NCBI RefSeq assembly: GCF_001693385.1 | Contig: NZ_CP016428.1 | Coordinates: 5,208,001 to 5,272,000, forward strand | Direction of reading: 5' to 3' | Length of the DNA stretch: 64,000 bases | Source: Bradyrhizobium icense | GTDB taxonomy: Bacteria; Pseudomonadota; Alphaproteobacteria; Rhizobiales; Xanthobacteraceae | In this document: in pieces, positions 35,336-44,584 of the stretch | Layout: the number at the start of each line of letters is the position of its first letter | Position numbering within the stretch: the stretch's first letter is position 1 | Notes under the pieces: generated by a model | The model's database searches: none | The model's input: only the letters and a program-made list of their open reading frames with translations | What the model was told of the DNA's origin: nothing | Position numbers and translations under genes: made by a program

Positions 35336-37171
35336 TCACAGCTTTAGGCCGCGATCCGCGAGCACCTTGTGCATTACCGGGATCTTGATCTCGCGGGCGA
35401 TCTCGTTGCGGATCTCGGCTCCGAGCACCCGCTCGGCATCGGCATCGTCTGTCAAGCCATCCTCGGCGAGCCGTCTATTCAGGCGGCTGTCGAACTCCTC
35501 TCCCATCGCATCGATGAGCCGCTCCTGCATCACTGCATGGTCACCGGGGGCGATGCGTCTCAACACGCTCTCCCAAGGTTGCCAGCGCGTTGGCAGATAG
35601 TCTGCGAATCCCGTCGCCTCCTGGTCCCGCACCGACGTCGCGGCCCTGGCAACGTCGTCTTCTGTCACGTGAGAGACATTCAAGAAGCGCATGTCTGGGG
35701 CGACGTGCCGCAGCTCCAGGGGGTCGCGCAGCTGGGTCTGGTAGGCAAGATAGACCTCGATCTCGTCGATGTCGGCGTCCGGGTCGGCACGGTGGAGCGA
35801 GTTGACCGTCTCGCGCGCGATCCCGTCCAGCGCCCCCAAGCGGAACATCACACGGCCGTGCTGGAGCAGTTCGTCGAGCCGCCCGTCATAGGCTCCTTCC
35901 TCGACATCAGCGTTCAGGCGTGCGGTCTGCATGCCGTTCCAGGCCAAAGTGATGCGATCCTCGCAGCTGTCGCTCGCTCCTAAAGCCTGCTCGAAAAAGT
36001 GCTCGCGCAATCGCGGCCTGGCCGCCGCCTGCCGCAGATCCTCGACCACCGCCTGCCGGAACGCCTCATTGCCATAGTTCACCGTGCCACGGAGCCTGTC
36101 GAGGAAGCGTGCGTAGTCCTGAGCACCTGGCTCTTCGGCGAAGCGCTGCCAGGTGGCCACTGTCTCAGCGTCGCCCTCGAGCCAGTGCGCGACAACCTCG
36201 TGCAGGGCCTGCGGCTCGACTTGCACCGCTCCCTCGGCCATAGACAAAAAGATCTGCGGGCCGGCATAGTCCCCGGCATGCATGGCTGTCGCCAGGTTGG
36301 TCGGTACCCCCTCGGGCAGCGGATTATTCTCCAGATCAACGCTGGACTGAGGGCCCAGCTGCGTCAGCAGGGTCTCTGGCACGCTGGTCAGCTGGTTGTT
36401 GCTGGCGCCGAGCCATAGGAGCTCGGCGGGGACCGTCTCGGGCAGGCTAGTCAGCTGGTTCTGGCTAGCGCTGAGCCATTGGAGGTCGGCCGGGAGGGGC
36501 TCGGGCAGATTGGTCAGCTGATTGTAGTCGACATTCAGGCGCTGGAGCCCGGCTGGAAGGTCGGGCAGACTGGTCAGCCGGTTGCCGCCGGCGTCCAGCT
36601 CCTGAAGAGTTGCGGGAAGGTTATCGGGCAGACTGGTCAGCTGGTTGTTGTCGACGTTCAGGCGCCGGAGCCCGGGCGGCAGTTCTGCGGGCAAGCTGGT
36701 CAGCCCATTGCTGATGGCGTAGAGCCGCCGGAGCCCGGCTGGAAGGTCGGGCAAGCTGGTCAGCCGATTGTTGCTGGCGTACAGCCGCTCGAGATCAGCC
36801 GGAAGCTCGGGCAGGCTGGTCAGCTGATTGTTGTCGACGTTCAGGCGCCGGAGCTCGGGCGGAAGGGGGGCGGACAAGGCGGTCAGGGACAGCGACGACA
36901 GATCCAGCGGCTCATTGACATCGCCCGCCTCTCGCCAAGCCCTCGTTCGACTTACCGCCTCTTGCCTATCCGCGTCTTCGCCCTGCCCCCCTTCGGCAGC
37001 CGGACCCACCAGGACCTGGTCCTGCGACGAGGCGGAATCAGCGGCGGACGCCTCCGCCTCCGACAAGGCTTCGACCCACTGCGGCGCGGCCGGGGACCCT
37101 GGTTCGGAGGTTTCGGACTCGGAAGTCTCGGAAGGAGTGCCAGCGCCAAGCTGGGCCCGTTCTGCATTCAT
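35336..37171 (-). CDS. nopM: NopM/IpaH-type E3 ubiquitin ligase effector (LRR-NEL)
   Basis: 611 residues from the ATG at 37171 (GAGGAG nine bases upstream). Residues 1-90 are an acidic, Ser/Glu-rich, disordered type III secretion region. About residues 107-285 hold eight leucine-rich repeats of the LTSLPDLPAGLRRL type. The rest is a NEL (novel E3 ligase) domain, with the catalytic cysteine in SDSCEDR at about residue 403 (C-x-D motif) and the family segments LRGTVNYGNEAFRQAV and RRIAPGDHAVMQERLIDAMG. This class is injected into plant cells and transfers ubiquitin to host proteins. The gene implies a type III secretion system elsewhere. A possible tts box lies about 315 bases upstream. Confidence 0.93.
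   Translation of the reverse strand: MNAERAQLGAGTPSETSESETSEPGSPAAPQWVEALSEAEASAADSASSQDQVLVGPAAEGGQGEDADRQEAVSRTRAWREAGDVNEPLDLSSLSLTALSAPLPPELRRLNVDNNQLTSLPELPADLERLYASNNRLTSLPDLPAGLRRLYAISNGLTSLPAELPPGLRRLNVDNNQLTSLPDNLPATLQELDAGGNRLTSLPDLPAGLQRLNVDYNQLTNLPEPLPADLQWLSASQNQLTSLPETVPAELLWLGASNNQLTSVPETLLTQLGPQSSVDLENNPLPEGVPTNLATAMHAGDYAGPQIFLSMAEGAVQVEPQALHEVVAHWLEGDAETVATWQRFAEEPGAQDYARFLDRLRGTVNYGNEAFRQAVVEDLRQAAARPRLREHFFEQALGASDSCEDRITLAWNGMQTARLNADVEEGAYDGRLDELLQHGRVMFRLGALDGIARETVNSLHRADPDADIDEIEVYLAYQTQLRDPLELRHVAPDMRFLNVSHVTEDDVARAATSVRDQEATGFADYLPTRWQPWESVLRRIAPGDHAVMQERLIDAMGEEFDSRLNRRLAEDGLTDDADAERVLGAEIRNEIAREIKIPVMHKVLADRGLKL
36330..36865 (-). repeat. Tandem leucine-rich repeat units within nopM
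   Basis: Eight units of 60-63 bases encode the LRR (core LTSLP). Units are similar at DNA level, especially those beginning RLNVDNNQLTSLP, which occurs twice with nearly identical bases, so unit number can change by recombination. Confidence 0.85.
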
Positions 37172-37485
37172 CAATAACGTCTCCTCGGTAGCCAAATGAA
37201 GGGAATGCGCCGGAGCGGCGCTTCTCGAAGCCGGTAGCTCTCACCATGGATGGTGATCACCGACTAACGACGAAGCAGGCGATCACGGAGCGCGGTTGCC
37301 ACCCAGAGCCGCCGAACACGCTGCGTCATTCGCCCACAGGGCAGGTGCAGCAAGACTAGTACGTCCGGACGGAATCTACGGTTAACGAAAGGGTTGTTTT
37401 GTTAGAGCAATCCATCCCCCTCTCCTCTGCAGCAGATCCAGCCGGACCTCGCAGTCCTGATAGACAGTATCTCAATGCTACAAGA

Positions 37486-37506
37486 CTTAGCTGTCCATAA
37501 ACTGAC
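37486..37506 (-). promoter_or_regulatory. Candidate tts box upstream of nopM
   Basis: On the minus strand GTCAGTTTATGGACAGCTAAG matches the first half of the TtsI box (GTCAG.TT.TCGAAAGCT) at 14 of 16 defined positions. The C-rich second half is missing. It lies about 315 bases from the nopM ATG in the right orientation. An opposite-facing partial match (TCGAAAG plus CCNCC) overlaps it at 37509-37536. Confidence 0.4.
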
Positions 37507-37609
37507 GAGTTTCGAAAGACTCATAATCCGCCGATGGAAGCCCATCGAGGTCTCTCGAAGTTGCAGCGTCAGTGGTCAACTGAAGAAAAACTGGCGACGG
37601 TCTGGCGTT

Positions 37610-37855
37610 CGGGACGCCTTGCGCGTAATCCGCGCACACTCGTCGTCTTTGGCTACAGCCTGCTCCGCAGACACGTCTTGCGCCAATTTCGAGCTCTTCG
37701 AAGGTCAGCGCCAACTGGTCGATCAGCAGCGATGAGATCGCTCCGATCGATGGCCGTAGATGTGGCGCTCGAGCTGGGCGATCAGCGCCTCGGCTTCCGA
37801 GGCTTTTGCACGGGCGAACGTGAGCGGCGTCTAATACCTTCATATGACTTCAATG
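37610..37855 (-). mobile_element. IS66-type transposase fragment
   Basis: On the minus strand one frame reads KASEAEALIAQLERHIYGHRSERS and, after a shift, another continues LLIDQLALTFEELEIGA. Joined they match the N-terminal coiled-coil region of IS66 transposases (RSER.ARLIDQLELQLEELE). Less than a fifth of the gene remains and it is frameshifted, so it is a relic. No ends were identified. Confidence 0.6.
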
Positions 37856-37978
37856 GTAGACAAGGTCACATCCTCAGAAAGACGACCGAATTTCACAAAG
37901 TGGCCGCTACCGAAGGGATACATCGAGCGCGACGAGCAGATTTAGATGATCGAGACCCTGGACGCATGATCCGGACTT

Positions 37979-38026
37979 ATCCAGCGCGTGGATGCATTCC
38001 ATCAAAACAATCGATTTTACCAATTG
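37979..38026 (+). promoter_or_regulatory. nod box (second copy), facing the sulfotransferase gene
   Basis: Begins ATCCAGCGCGTGGATG and contains ATCAAAACAATCGATTTTACC then AATTG, matching the nod box along its length. It is a NodD-binding promoter pointing rightward; the next intact gene is the sulfotransferase at 38571. Confidence 0.88.
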
Positions 38027-38475
38027 GAAGAAACGGATAGCAAAAACTCAGTTGGAGGAATTGAATTCAGGCATCCAGAATGGCTATCGATCTTCACCAT
38101 GGCTCTGAGAAGATTTCTCCGGTGCAGGGGCGAGCATCAACAGAGGCGCATGCCCATTGCGGCCACCTTCTCCCGCGGCCACGCAAGCTGCACCGCGCCG
38201 GCTCAACGCGACAAACGCCCCCCGCGTCGCGTAAGCACTTGCCTCCGATAAACCTCCGTATAGCTTTTCCAACCTTTTTTGTATCACCCGCGTATCTCCG
38301 GATAATTGAACCACCCCTCGACTTCGCCTTTGCTTTGCGAGCAATCGGGAGCTGCCGATTGCAGGTGCCAAATGCTTCTGCGATCCGGCCAAATGGATCG
38401 AATTCCATAGCTCTCAGATCATGCGGAAGATGCAGGCGAAGTCCTTCTCATGTCACGATGCTGCGCACGTGGTCA
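38027..38475 (+). repeat. Duplicated nod-box leader with nodY start remnant
   Basis: This stretch is homologous to the leader between the nod box and nodY of the main operon (51293 down to about 50830). Shared pieces include TTCAGGCAT, GAGGCGCATGCCCAT against AAGCGCATGTCCATG, AGCTGCCGATTGCAGG and CCAAATG. ATGCAGGCGAAGTCC at 38431 corresponds to the nodY start ATGCAGGAGAAGTCC at 50881; the distances from the two nod boxes are 405 and 413 bases. Homology fades about 40 bases later, so only a nodY start relic remains before the sulfotransferase. Open frames here are not credible genes. Confidence 0.8.
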
Positions 38476-38570
38476 CATGTGGAACAGCACGGCTGCCGTT
38501 ATCTCTTTCAACCGGACAAAGGGAGGCTCGGGCGGCCGCTCGCTTTGTCCAGGCATAAGGGGATGGAATC

Positions 38571-39527
38571 ATGAGCCAAAACGATTTGCCTGCGGTCTGC
38601 TTTCTCCTTGGCCTTCCCCGGTCGGGGACGACGCTGCTGTCGCATTTGCTCCAGCAGCACCCAGATATTGTGGCGCCGCCTGAGCCCTGGTTGATGCTGG
38701 CACTTGAGGCATTTGGCAGGGTGGACCACCGTCACCCAGCGGGGGCATCACTAATTCAGGACGCCACCTCCGAGTTCTTGGGCCGAATCGATCGTAGTAT
38801 CGTCGGTCGCGCTTTTGCTGATGCGGCTTACGGCCAATATTTGGCAGCAGCGGGCAAGCGTACCTTCATAGACAAGACGCCGCGTTATTGGATGGTCCTC
38901 GATTTTTTGGATTCTCTCTATCCAGAAGCGCCCCACATCCTTCTATTACGTAATCCCTACGCTGTTGCCGCTTCACTGAAATCGACGTGGGGCATCCCGA
39001 TCGTGCCAGAAAGCTGGCCCCCCGCCAGCCTATCTGGTCTCTCCGATCTCGTGCTCAGCCTGCCTCCCGACATCGCATCCTCTCTCGCCGATCTCGTTCT
39101 GGGCCTGCCTGCGCTCGCCGCGCACCGCGGTCGGACGCAGACGCAGATGGTGCGGTACGAACATTTGGTGGCGCGCCCCGATGAGGAAATCCGGCGCGTG
39201 ATCGCTGGGCTCGGCTACGATCCAATCGGAATTGCATCGGCAACGATGCAGCAGCCGGAATATCTTCGCTCCAGTCGGTTCGGGGATCGAAAAATCCTAG
39301 AGAGAAAGGCAGTCGATGATCGCTCAGTCTACGCTTGGCAAACCGAATTAAGCATCCAAGAGATGCAAGCAATAACGGATGCAATAGGCGCCGAGCTTTT
39401 GATAGAGCTCGGTTATGAGCAGGAACTTCGGCACGTTCAGCAGGCCGGGATCGTGGATCGAGGTCGGGCCGTAACCGAACAGTATCGTCAGGTATTTCAA
39501 AACTGGTGGGATTTGCGCCGCGCCTAG
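38571..39527 (+). CDS. Sulfotransferase-family protein under nod box control
   Basis: 318 residues with a GGGGATGG ribosome region before the ATG. The 5'-phosphosulfate loop LGLPRSGTTLLSHLLQQHP is at residues 13-31, the 3'-phosphate-binding stretch LLLRNPYAVAASL at about 124, and RYEHLVARP follows at about 190, all typical of PAPS-dependent sulfotransferases. It is shorter than NoeE and differs from NodH, so I do not give a nod name. The nod box 545 bases upstream and location between nopM and nodZ suggest it sulfates the Nod factor or a related surface glycan. Codon use looks like that of the neighbouring nod genes. Confidence 0.85.
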   Translation: MSQNDLPAVCFLLGLPRSGTTLLSHLLQQHPDIVAPPEPWLMLALEAFGRVDHRHPAGASLIQDATSEFLGRIDRSIVGRAFADAAYGQYLAAAGKRTFIDKTPRYWMVLDFLDSLYPEAPHILLLRNPYAVAASLKSTWGIPIVPESWPPASLSGLSDLVLSLPPDIASSLADLVLGLPALAAHRGRTQTQMVRYEHLVARPDEEIRRVIAGLGYDPIGIASATMQQPEYLRSSRFGDRKILERKAVDDRSVYAWQTELSIQEMQAITDAIGAELLIELGYEQELRHVQQAGIVDRGRAVTEQYRQVFQNWWDLRRA

Positions 39528-39849
39528 CGAGGAGCTCGTGCGGCATCTGGCGGAAACCGGTGCGCCAAACAGTATGTCTGGCAAGCTGAAGAGAACTCCT
39601 CCTCGGCTTTCGACCCCTCCATAAATCGGGAGTCGCAGCGTCTAGCCGAGTCCAACATGGAGGAGAATTTGCGCCCGGCGAATTCGATAGCGGCTCAGTT
39701 GGAACAGGCGCTCACGCTGTCGGAGACCGATCGAGCTGCTGGATTGAATGCCATTTGTGATCGCGATGCGGCCATCGAGACGTTGCGGGCGATATCATAC
39801 GGCCTTATCCGCGGGGAAGATCAGCGGGCCGAAGGCATACTCAGCTATG

Positions 39850-40200
39850 AGCGGTTTGGAGCAGCGCGTTCCCCTTGCGGACGATCCGCGAACTGCTTGA
39901 GGCAGCGCTGAAAGGACCTGTCGCGAGACTTCGGAGGCTTTACGCCCTGGAAGCCGTTGGTCGATCCCGCCCGGGCGGCTCTTTGCGGGCTCTGCTGCTG
40001 GACGCGTTCTACACGGTGCGATCTGAGCGGCAGTTGATCAAGCAGCTCGACTACAATCTTTTGTTTCGTTGAGTTGTCGAACTGTCGATCGATGGTCCGG
40101 TATGGGACGCCACCGTGTCCTACAAGAACCGGGATCGGCTGCTCGACGGCGATAGTGCGGCGACGTTCTTTGTCGCAGTTCCGCCCCTTAACGAAAAACG
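39850..40200 (+). mobile_element. IS5-family transposase remnant
   Basis: The plus strand encodes RTIRELLEAALKGPVARLRRLYA, then SLRALLLDAFYTVRSERQLI and QLDYNLLFR, a TGA-type stop in place of the expected W, and then VVELSIDGPVWDATVSYKNRDRLLDGD. This is the N-terminal third of IS5-group transposases (RALLLQAFY.IRSERQL.EQ.DYNLLFRWFVGL). It stops being recognisable before nodZ. The rest of 39528-40278, including an 84-codon frame at 39657-39911, shows no known gene. Confidence 0.75.
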
Positions 40201-40278
40201 ACATCCGACAGGACGAACGGCGATGCTACGCAGATGCGAAGGCGCCGATACGATCGACGAGGATACGGGTTACGAGTT

Positions 40279-41268
40279 TCATAAAGCCAGGAGATGTTCG
40301 GAGGATTCATCCATCAAGATCAAACGACTCGGATCGTTCAAATCGAACTCAATACTGCGCGGCGCGAAGAGGCGGGCATAGCGCGTGAAGGCGCTAGTCG
40401 GCGGAAAGCGAATCACGGTATCGCATCGCCCGAGGAGGTACATCTCGATGAGAGCGGAGATCCCGCCGTCAGCTCCCAGAGCCGCACTATGTAATGGCCC
40501 GGCCTGATCCGCCTGGAAGCGTTTTGGGACCGTGAAAAGATCGGGAAACACACCCGACAGCTTGTCAAGCACCTGCGCGCTGTCCGTACACAATAATACC
40601 CTCACAGGTCCTCGATGTGGTAGCGCTTTGGCCGTATCAATGGCAGTGCATACCTGCCGCAGGGCGAGCGCCGGATCGGCCCAGTAAGGCGTGTGCCCCA
40701 TTATATCTTCGCCGTTGCCGTGCCGAACATGAACCCCGATTATGCTGCGCCCTTCAAAGTGCTCTCGATATATGGCGTCAATCCGAGCTTGAATTTCAGA
40801 CCTTGGTTTGATGCTCCGAAATATCTGTCGTTCGGCATCCTGATCGCAACGCCACATCAAACAAGCATCACACACCACGGTGTTGGCTTCACTATCATGT
40901 TGGGCTTGGAAAAGCTCACTCAGCTCATCACGTTCTCGGAAAATCTGTTCATCTGGGCGGTAAACGCAGTCGATGGATGGCTTATTCCACCATGATGGGA
41001 AGAAAGGACCCGGGAACGAGAGCTGGTTGATCTCGTCATCGCAAATAACCCGTACGCCAGCGATGTCTTGAATCGGCTCGAAGAACACCGGAAAGGCGTT
41101 CGTGAAGGGTTGATCGAGATAACAGGAGCCACGCCAATCGATGGCTAGAGTCCGCCCCGTCCTTTGCGCATAGCGCCAGGCTGACGCCAGCGACCACAGG
41201 CAATCACCGAAACCAGTACGTCGTCGAGAAACAACGAACCGGTCGTTCATCGAGCCACCAACAAGCAT
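40279..41268 (-). CDS. nodZ: NodZ alpha-1,6-fucosyltransferase
   Basis: 329 residues from the ATG at 41268, with GAGGAA six bases upstream. NodZ adds fucose from GDP-fucose to the reducing-end GlcNAc of the Nod factor. Hallmarks: RRRTGFGDCLWSLASAWRYA, IDWRGSCYLDQPFTNAFPVFF, DACLMWRCDQDAER and IGVHVRHGNGEDIMGH. With this start the arginine and histidine of HVRHG are residues 182 and 183, the numbers of the catalytic residues in the published NodZ structure as I recall them, supporting the start over another Met six codons on. It ends the nod operon after nolO with a 383-base gap. Confidence 0.95.
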   Translation of the reverse strand: MLVGGSMNDRFVVSRRRTGFGDCLWSLASAWRYAQRTGRTLAIDWRGSCYLDQPFTNAFPVFFEPIQDIAGVRVICDDEINQLSFPGPFFPSWWNKPSIDCVYRPDEQIFRERDELSELFQAQHDSEANTVVCDACLMWRCDQDAERQIFRSIKPRSEIQARIDAIYREHFEGRSIIGVHVRHGNGEDIMGHTPYWADPALALRQVCTAIDTAKALPHRGPVRVLLCTDSAQVLDKLSGVFPDLFTVPKRFQADQAGPLHSAALGADGGISALIEMYLLGRCDTVIRFPPTSAFTRYARLFAPRSIEFDLNDPSRLILMDESSEHLLAL

Positions 41269-41651
41269 TTGTGTTTCCTCGTTAAGGGAATATCGCCTGG
41301 ATAAGGATGTTACCGAAACTCTACGTATGGCCTCGCCCGATGCAGTCAGCGATCGTGATGTTAGCCAGCTTGGCTGGTAGAACTTCATAGCCAGCCGCGC
41401 GAAAATGTTGCCGTCGACGTACTTGATTTCAGTCGTACCCGCCTTGTTGCAACAGCTCTTTCGAAGCACTTTCCGGCATGTACCATGTCGAAAAGAATTT
41501 CTGCTCCTGGGCGCTTGCCGTCCTGAGCTGCTGCTGTGGCCCAGCACCCAAGACTACAAGCACGAGCCCAGCTACCGGATATGCCCGCCTCGGCGGCCGA
41601 GCTGCCCCCCGCATTTGGAGACATGCACACGGCCATATTCATGGTGACCGG
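41269..41651 (-). other. Gap between nolO and nodZ
   Basis: The minus strand has fragments such as FFSTWYMPESASKELLQQGG and YVDGNIFARLAMKFYQPSW in different frames that look like former protein sequence, but I cannot assign them. The long open frame upstream of nodZ in the nodZ frame has no good start signal. Possibly a decayed gene once between nolO and nodZ. Confidence 0.4.
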
Positions 41652-43697
41652 TTATGCTTTCTCCAGCATTTGATCGCAGTCTTGATGCGCGCGAGCAGCA
41701 TGTGAAGGATGCAGCCGAAGGCGGCGCTGCTCCCATAAGCCCCGCAGTTCCTTCACGAGAGCTTCTCGCCTAGCCTGATCGAACGTAATTGTATCCAGGA
41801 GATCCCCAAGCACGGCTTCGCCCTCGATCTGCATCAGTAGATCGAATACGTCCTGTGAAATACGCACACTTTCATGGCTGGAGTTCGCCGTACGGATTTC
41901 GCACACCGTCTCCTGGCGATCCGGCGCTGTGTAAGCGCGAACCCGATACAGGCGTGCATAAGGTGGCAATGAAACCGCGAGCGCAGTCCAATCCTCCAAC
42001 GTTGCCGCCCTCTTTTTGACGAGGAACGGCCCGACCACAAGTCCATCCAGCTCCGTCGTCAGAAATGTGGTAATCGCGTCTGCAACCGAATCCACGATCG
42101 GCTCGGCATTGTTGTTAAAGGACGTATTGAGCAGAACTGGGATGCCTGTCCGCTTCTTGAACGCATTGATAACTTCCCAGTAGGCAGGATTTGTCTTGCG
42201 CGATACTGTTTGCAGTCGCGCAGTGCCGTCGACGTGCGTTATGGCGCCGAGCACACTTTGTTTGGAGTCGCGCACGCGAACTACAAAGTTCATAAAGGGA
42301 AATTGGCGCGTACCGTCGGCGAGGTCGAAAAATTCGCTCGCATCCTCCTCCAGCACTGATGGCGCGAACGGTCGATAGCCTTCGCGCTTTTTGACCATCG
42401 CGTTGATCCGGTCCTTGTTTGCGGCAGGCCGAGGATCGGCAAGAATGCTGCGATTGCCAAGCGCACGTGGCCCGAACTCCGAACGACCCTGCACCCAGCC
42501 GATCACGGCGCCATTAGCCATCCAGTCGGCTGCGCTACCTGCCACGTCGTCACTGCGTTCGACGTCAAGGTGTCCACCCCATGCATCCAGTTCCTGCTGC
42601 ACGGCGCGCTCGCTCCCGAGATCAGGCCCCCAATAGACCTCCTGCAGCCGCTCACGTGGCGCGGGCCGGCCCAGCTCGTTAGACATCATTAGTGCCGCGC
42701 CCAATGCGCAGCCAGCGTCATGCGCCGCGGGTTGCACGAAGATGTCTTCGAAAAGCCCCGAATACAGCAGCTTACCGTTCATGGTGCAGTTGTGGGCTAC
42801 CCCTCCGGCCAGGCACAACCGCTTCATACCGGTAGCCTCGCGATGATGCCGGAGAATGTGAAACACGATCCGCTCCAAGGCTTCCTGCAATGAAGCACTC
42901 ACATCTCGATGCTGCTGCGTGAACGGCGTTCCCTTTCGCCGGACCTGGATGCTCCGGCGCAGCGTCGGACCGATTCGGTCGAGGTAGACGCGGTAGCCAC
43001 CGTTGTCTAAAAGTTCGTAGAACTGTTCGAAGAGCTCGCGATGGGGAGCCGGATCCCCGTAGGGGGCAAGCCCCATGACTTTATATTCATCGAATAAGCC
43101 GTAGCCGAGACACCGGATCGTCTCGAGATAAAATAGCCCTAGGGAATTATTCTCCGGGAAGGTCGCGAGTTGGGTAACCTCGGTTCCAGACCCCACAGCT
43201 AAGAGGCCGGAGAGAAAGTCACCACCGCCATCGATCGCGAGGATTAGACTTTGCTCGAAGCCAGACATCGCAAAGGCGCTTACGGCGTGCGCCTGATGGT
43301 GACTTACGAAAGAGACACGCGACGGATCGACCTCGGTACCAAACTCCTGCGCTAGTAAGCCACGCATCAACAGTTTCGCATCCAAAGGAATTGAGAGGTC
43401 CGGCTGGGACCCGAACAGGCTTTCGAGCATAGCGTTGCAATAGGCCTCGGTCGCGTAGAACGCGATACGATCGATATCGCTGAGCTGGATCCCCGCGGCT
43501 GCAAGGCAGTATTGTATCGAACGGCTTGGAAATTTGTTGGAGTGCTTAATCCGATTGAGGCGCTCCTCTTCAACGGCCGCTATCACGCGCCCGTCCCGGA
43601 CGAGCACCGCAGCGCCATCGTGCAGAAATGTGTTCGAAAGCTCACGTGTATCTTCATAGACTTTGTCTAGCCCGCCGCTCACTCCTAGACAGAACAT
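41652..43697 (-). CDS. nolO: NolO carbamoyltransferase
   Basis: 681 residues from the ATG at 43697 (GGAG six bases upstream), matching the NolO length. NolO carbamoylates the non-reducing end of the Nod factor (O-3 position in known strains). N-terminal HDGAAVLVRDGRVIAAVEEERLNRIKHSNKFP, SFVSHHQAHAVSAFAMSG and AIDGGGDFLSG are the carbamoyltransferase motifs, followed by the YrdC-like part with GNRSILADPR and LNTSFNNN. A homologue of NodU in the same operon but clearly distinct. It follows nodJ by 95 bases; nolM and nolN, which sit there in B. japonicum, are absent. Confidence 0.94.
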   Translation of the reverse strand: MFCLGVSGGLDKVYEDTRELSNTFLHDGAAVLVRDGRVIAAVEEERLNRIKHSNKFPSRSIQYCLAAAGIQLSDIDRIAFYATEAYCNAMLESLFGSQPDLSIPLDAKLLMRGLLAQEFGTEVDPSRVSFVSHHQAHAVSAFAMSGFEQSLILAIDGGGDFLSGLLAVGSGTEVTQLATFPENNSLGLFYLETIRCLGYGLFDEYKVMGLAPYGDPAPHRELFEQFYELLDNGGYRVYLDRIGPTLRRSIQVRRKGTPFTQQHRDVSASLQEALERIVFHILRHHREATGMKRLCLAGGVAHNCTMNGKLLYSGLFEDIFVQPAAHDAGCALGAALMMSNELGRPAPRERLQEVYWGPDLGSERAVQQELDAWGGHLDVERSDDVAGSAADWMANGAVIGWVQGRSEFGPRALGNRSILADPRPAANKDRINAMVKKREGYRPFAPSVLEEDASEFFDLADGTRQFPFMNFVVRVRDSKQSVLGAITHVDGTARLQTVSRKTNPAYWEVINAFKKRTGIPVLLNTSFNNNAEPIVDSVADAITTFLTTELDGLVVGPFLVKKRAATLEDWTALAVSLPPYARLYRVRAYTAPDRQETVCEIRTANSSHESVRISQDVFDLLMQIEGEAVLGDLLDTITFDQARREALVKELRGLWEQRRLRLHPSHAARAHQDCDQMLEKA

Positions 43698-43792
43698 CTC
43701 ATTCTCCATTTATCGTGTCACGAAGCCCAATTGACCTGCCGAATTCGGCGGTACTGCATCGTGTCTCGCCATCGCTTCTAAGGAATATCGGG

Positions 43793-44581
43793 TTAACGCA
43801 TCAGGCGCCGGCGAAACAGCGCGATCGAGAGGAAGAACGGCAGCACCGCGTACATGCACAGTGCACCGATATGCAGGCCAATGCCGCCGGCCGGGAGCCC
43901 AAGCATCACTGGGCGGATGAGGTCGACCGAATGTGCCAGCGGCAATAAGCCCGCCACGCGCTGAAATGCGCTGGGCATCTGGCTCACCGGAAAGACGGCG
44001 CCGCACAGGAACACCATGGGTGTGACAACGAGCGTCTGGTAAAACACGAAGTAATCGTAGCTGGGCGCGAGGGATACGACGACCATCGCTAGGCTCGCGA
44101 AGACGAAGCCAGTGATTGCGATTGCTGGTATCGAATAAAGGATGGATGCCCACGCTGCGTAGCCCAGGGTCGCGGCAACCACAGCAATTGCCGTTCCGGC
44201 CAGAACGGCTTTGGTGGCTGCCCATGCCAATTCACCGAGAACGATGTCGCCGAGCGTGAGCTGTGTGCAAAGGATTGCTTCCCAAGTGCGCTGAGCACGC
44301 ATGCGGGCGAACGCCGCATACATTGTTTCGAAGGTGGCGGCGGTCATGGCGCTAGTCGCGACCATCCCACCAGCCAGAAACGCGATGTATGAAGTGCCGT
44401 CAATGAGCCCCACAATTATTCCAAGACCAAAGCCGAGGCCAAACAGATTAGTCATGGGATCGGCGAGATTCCCGAGAACCGATGCAAGCGCGACTTTCCT
44501 CCACGCCAGAAAGTTGCGACGCCATACTGCGACCCAGTTGTACGCGTTGGCGGGCATGACGGCAGCGTAACCTTCACGCAT
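43793..44581 (-). CDS. nodJ: NodJ, membrane component of Nod factor exporter
   Basis: 262 residues, an ABC-2-type permease with about six membrane segments (for example [19 protein letters not shown] and [21 protein letters not shown]). Starts [23 protein letters not shown], the normal NodJ N-terminus. It follows nodI by three bases. NodI and NodJ together export the lipo-chitooligosaccharide signal. Confidence 0.96.
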   Translation of the reverse strand: MREGYAAVMPANAYNWVAVWRRNFLAWRKVALASVLGNLADPMTNLFGLGFGLGIIVGLIDGTSYIAFLAGGMVATSAMTAATFETMYAAFARMRAQRTWEAILCTQLTLGDIVLGELAWAATKAVLAGTAIAVVAATLGYAAWASILYSIPAIAITGFVFASLAMVVVSLAPSYDYFVFYQTLVVTPMVFLCGAVFPVSQMPSAFQRVAGLLPLAHSVDLIRPVMLGLPAGGIGLHIGALCMYAVLPFFLSIALFRRRLMR

Positions 44582-44584
44582 TGT

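Noticed and set aside
37502..37540. Plus-strand tts-box-like sequence (TCGAAAG followed by CCGCC)
   Set aside because: First half of the box does not match, and no effector gene lies downstream on that strand; the overlapping minus-strand match suits nopM better.
39657..39911. 84-codon frame after the sulfotransferase gene
   Set aside because: No ribosome site or family; it runs into an IS5-type transposase relic and is probably part of decayed DNA.
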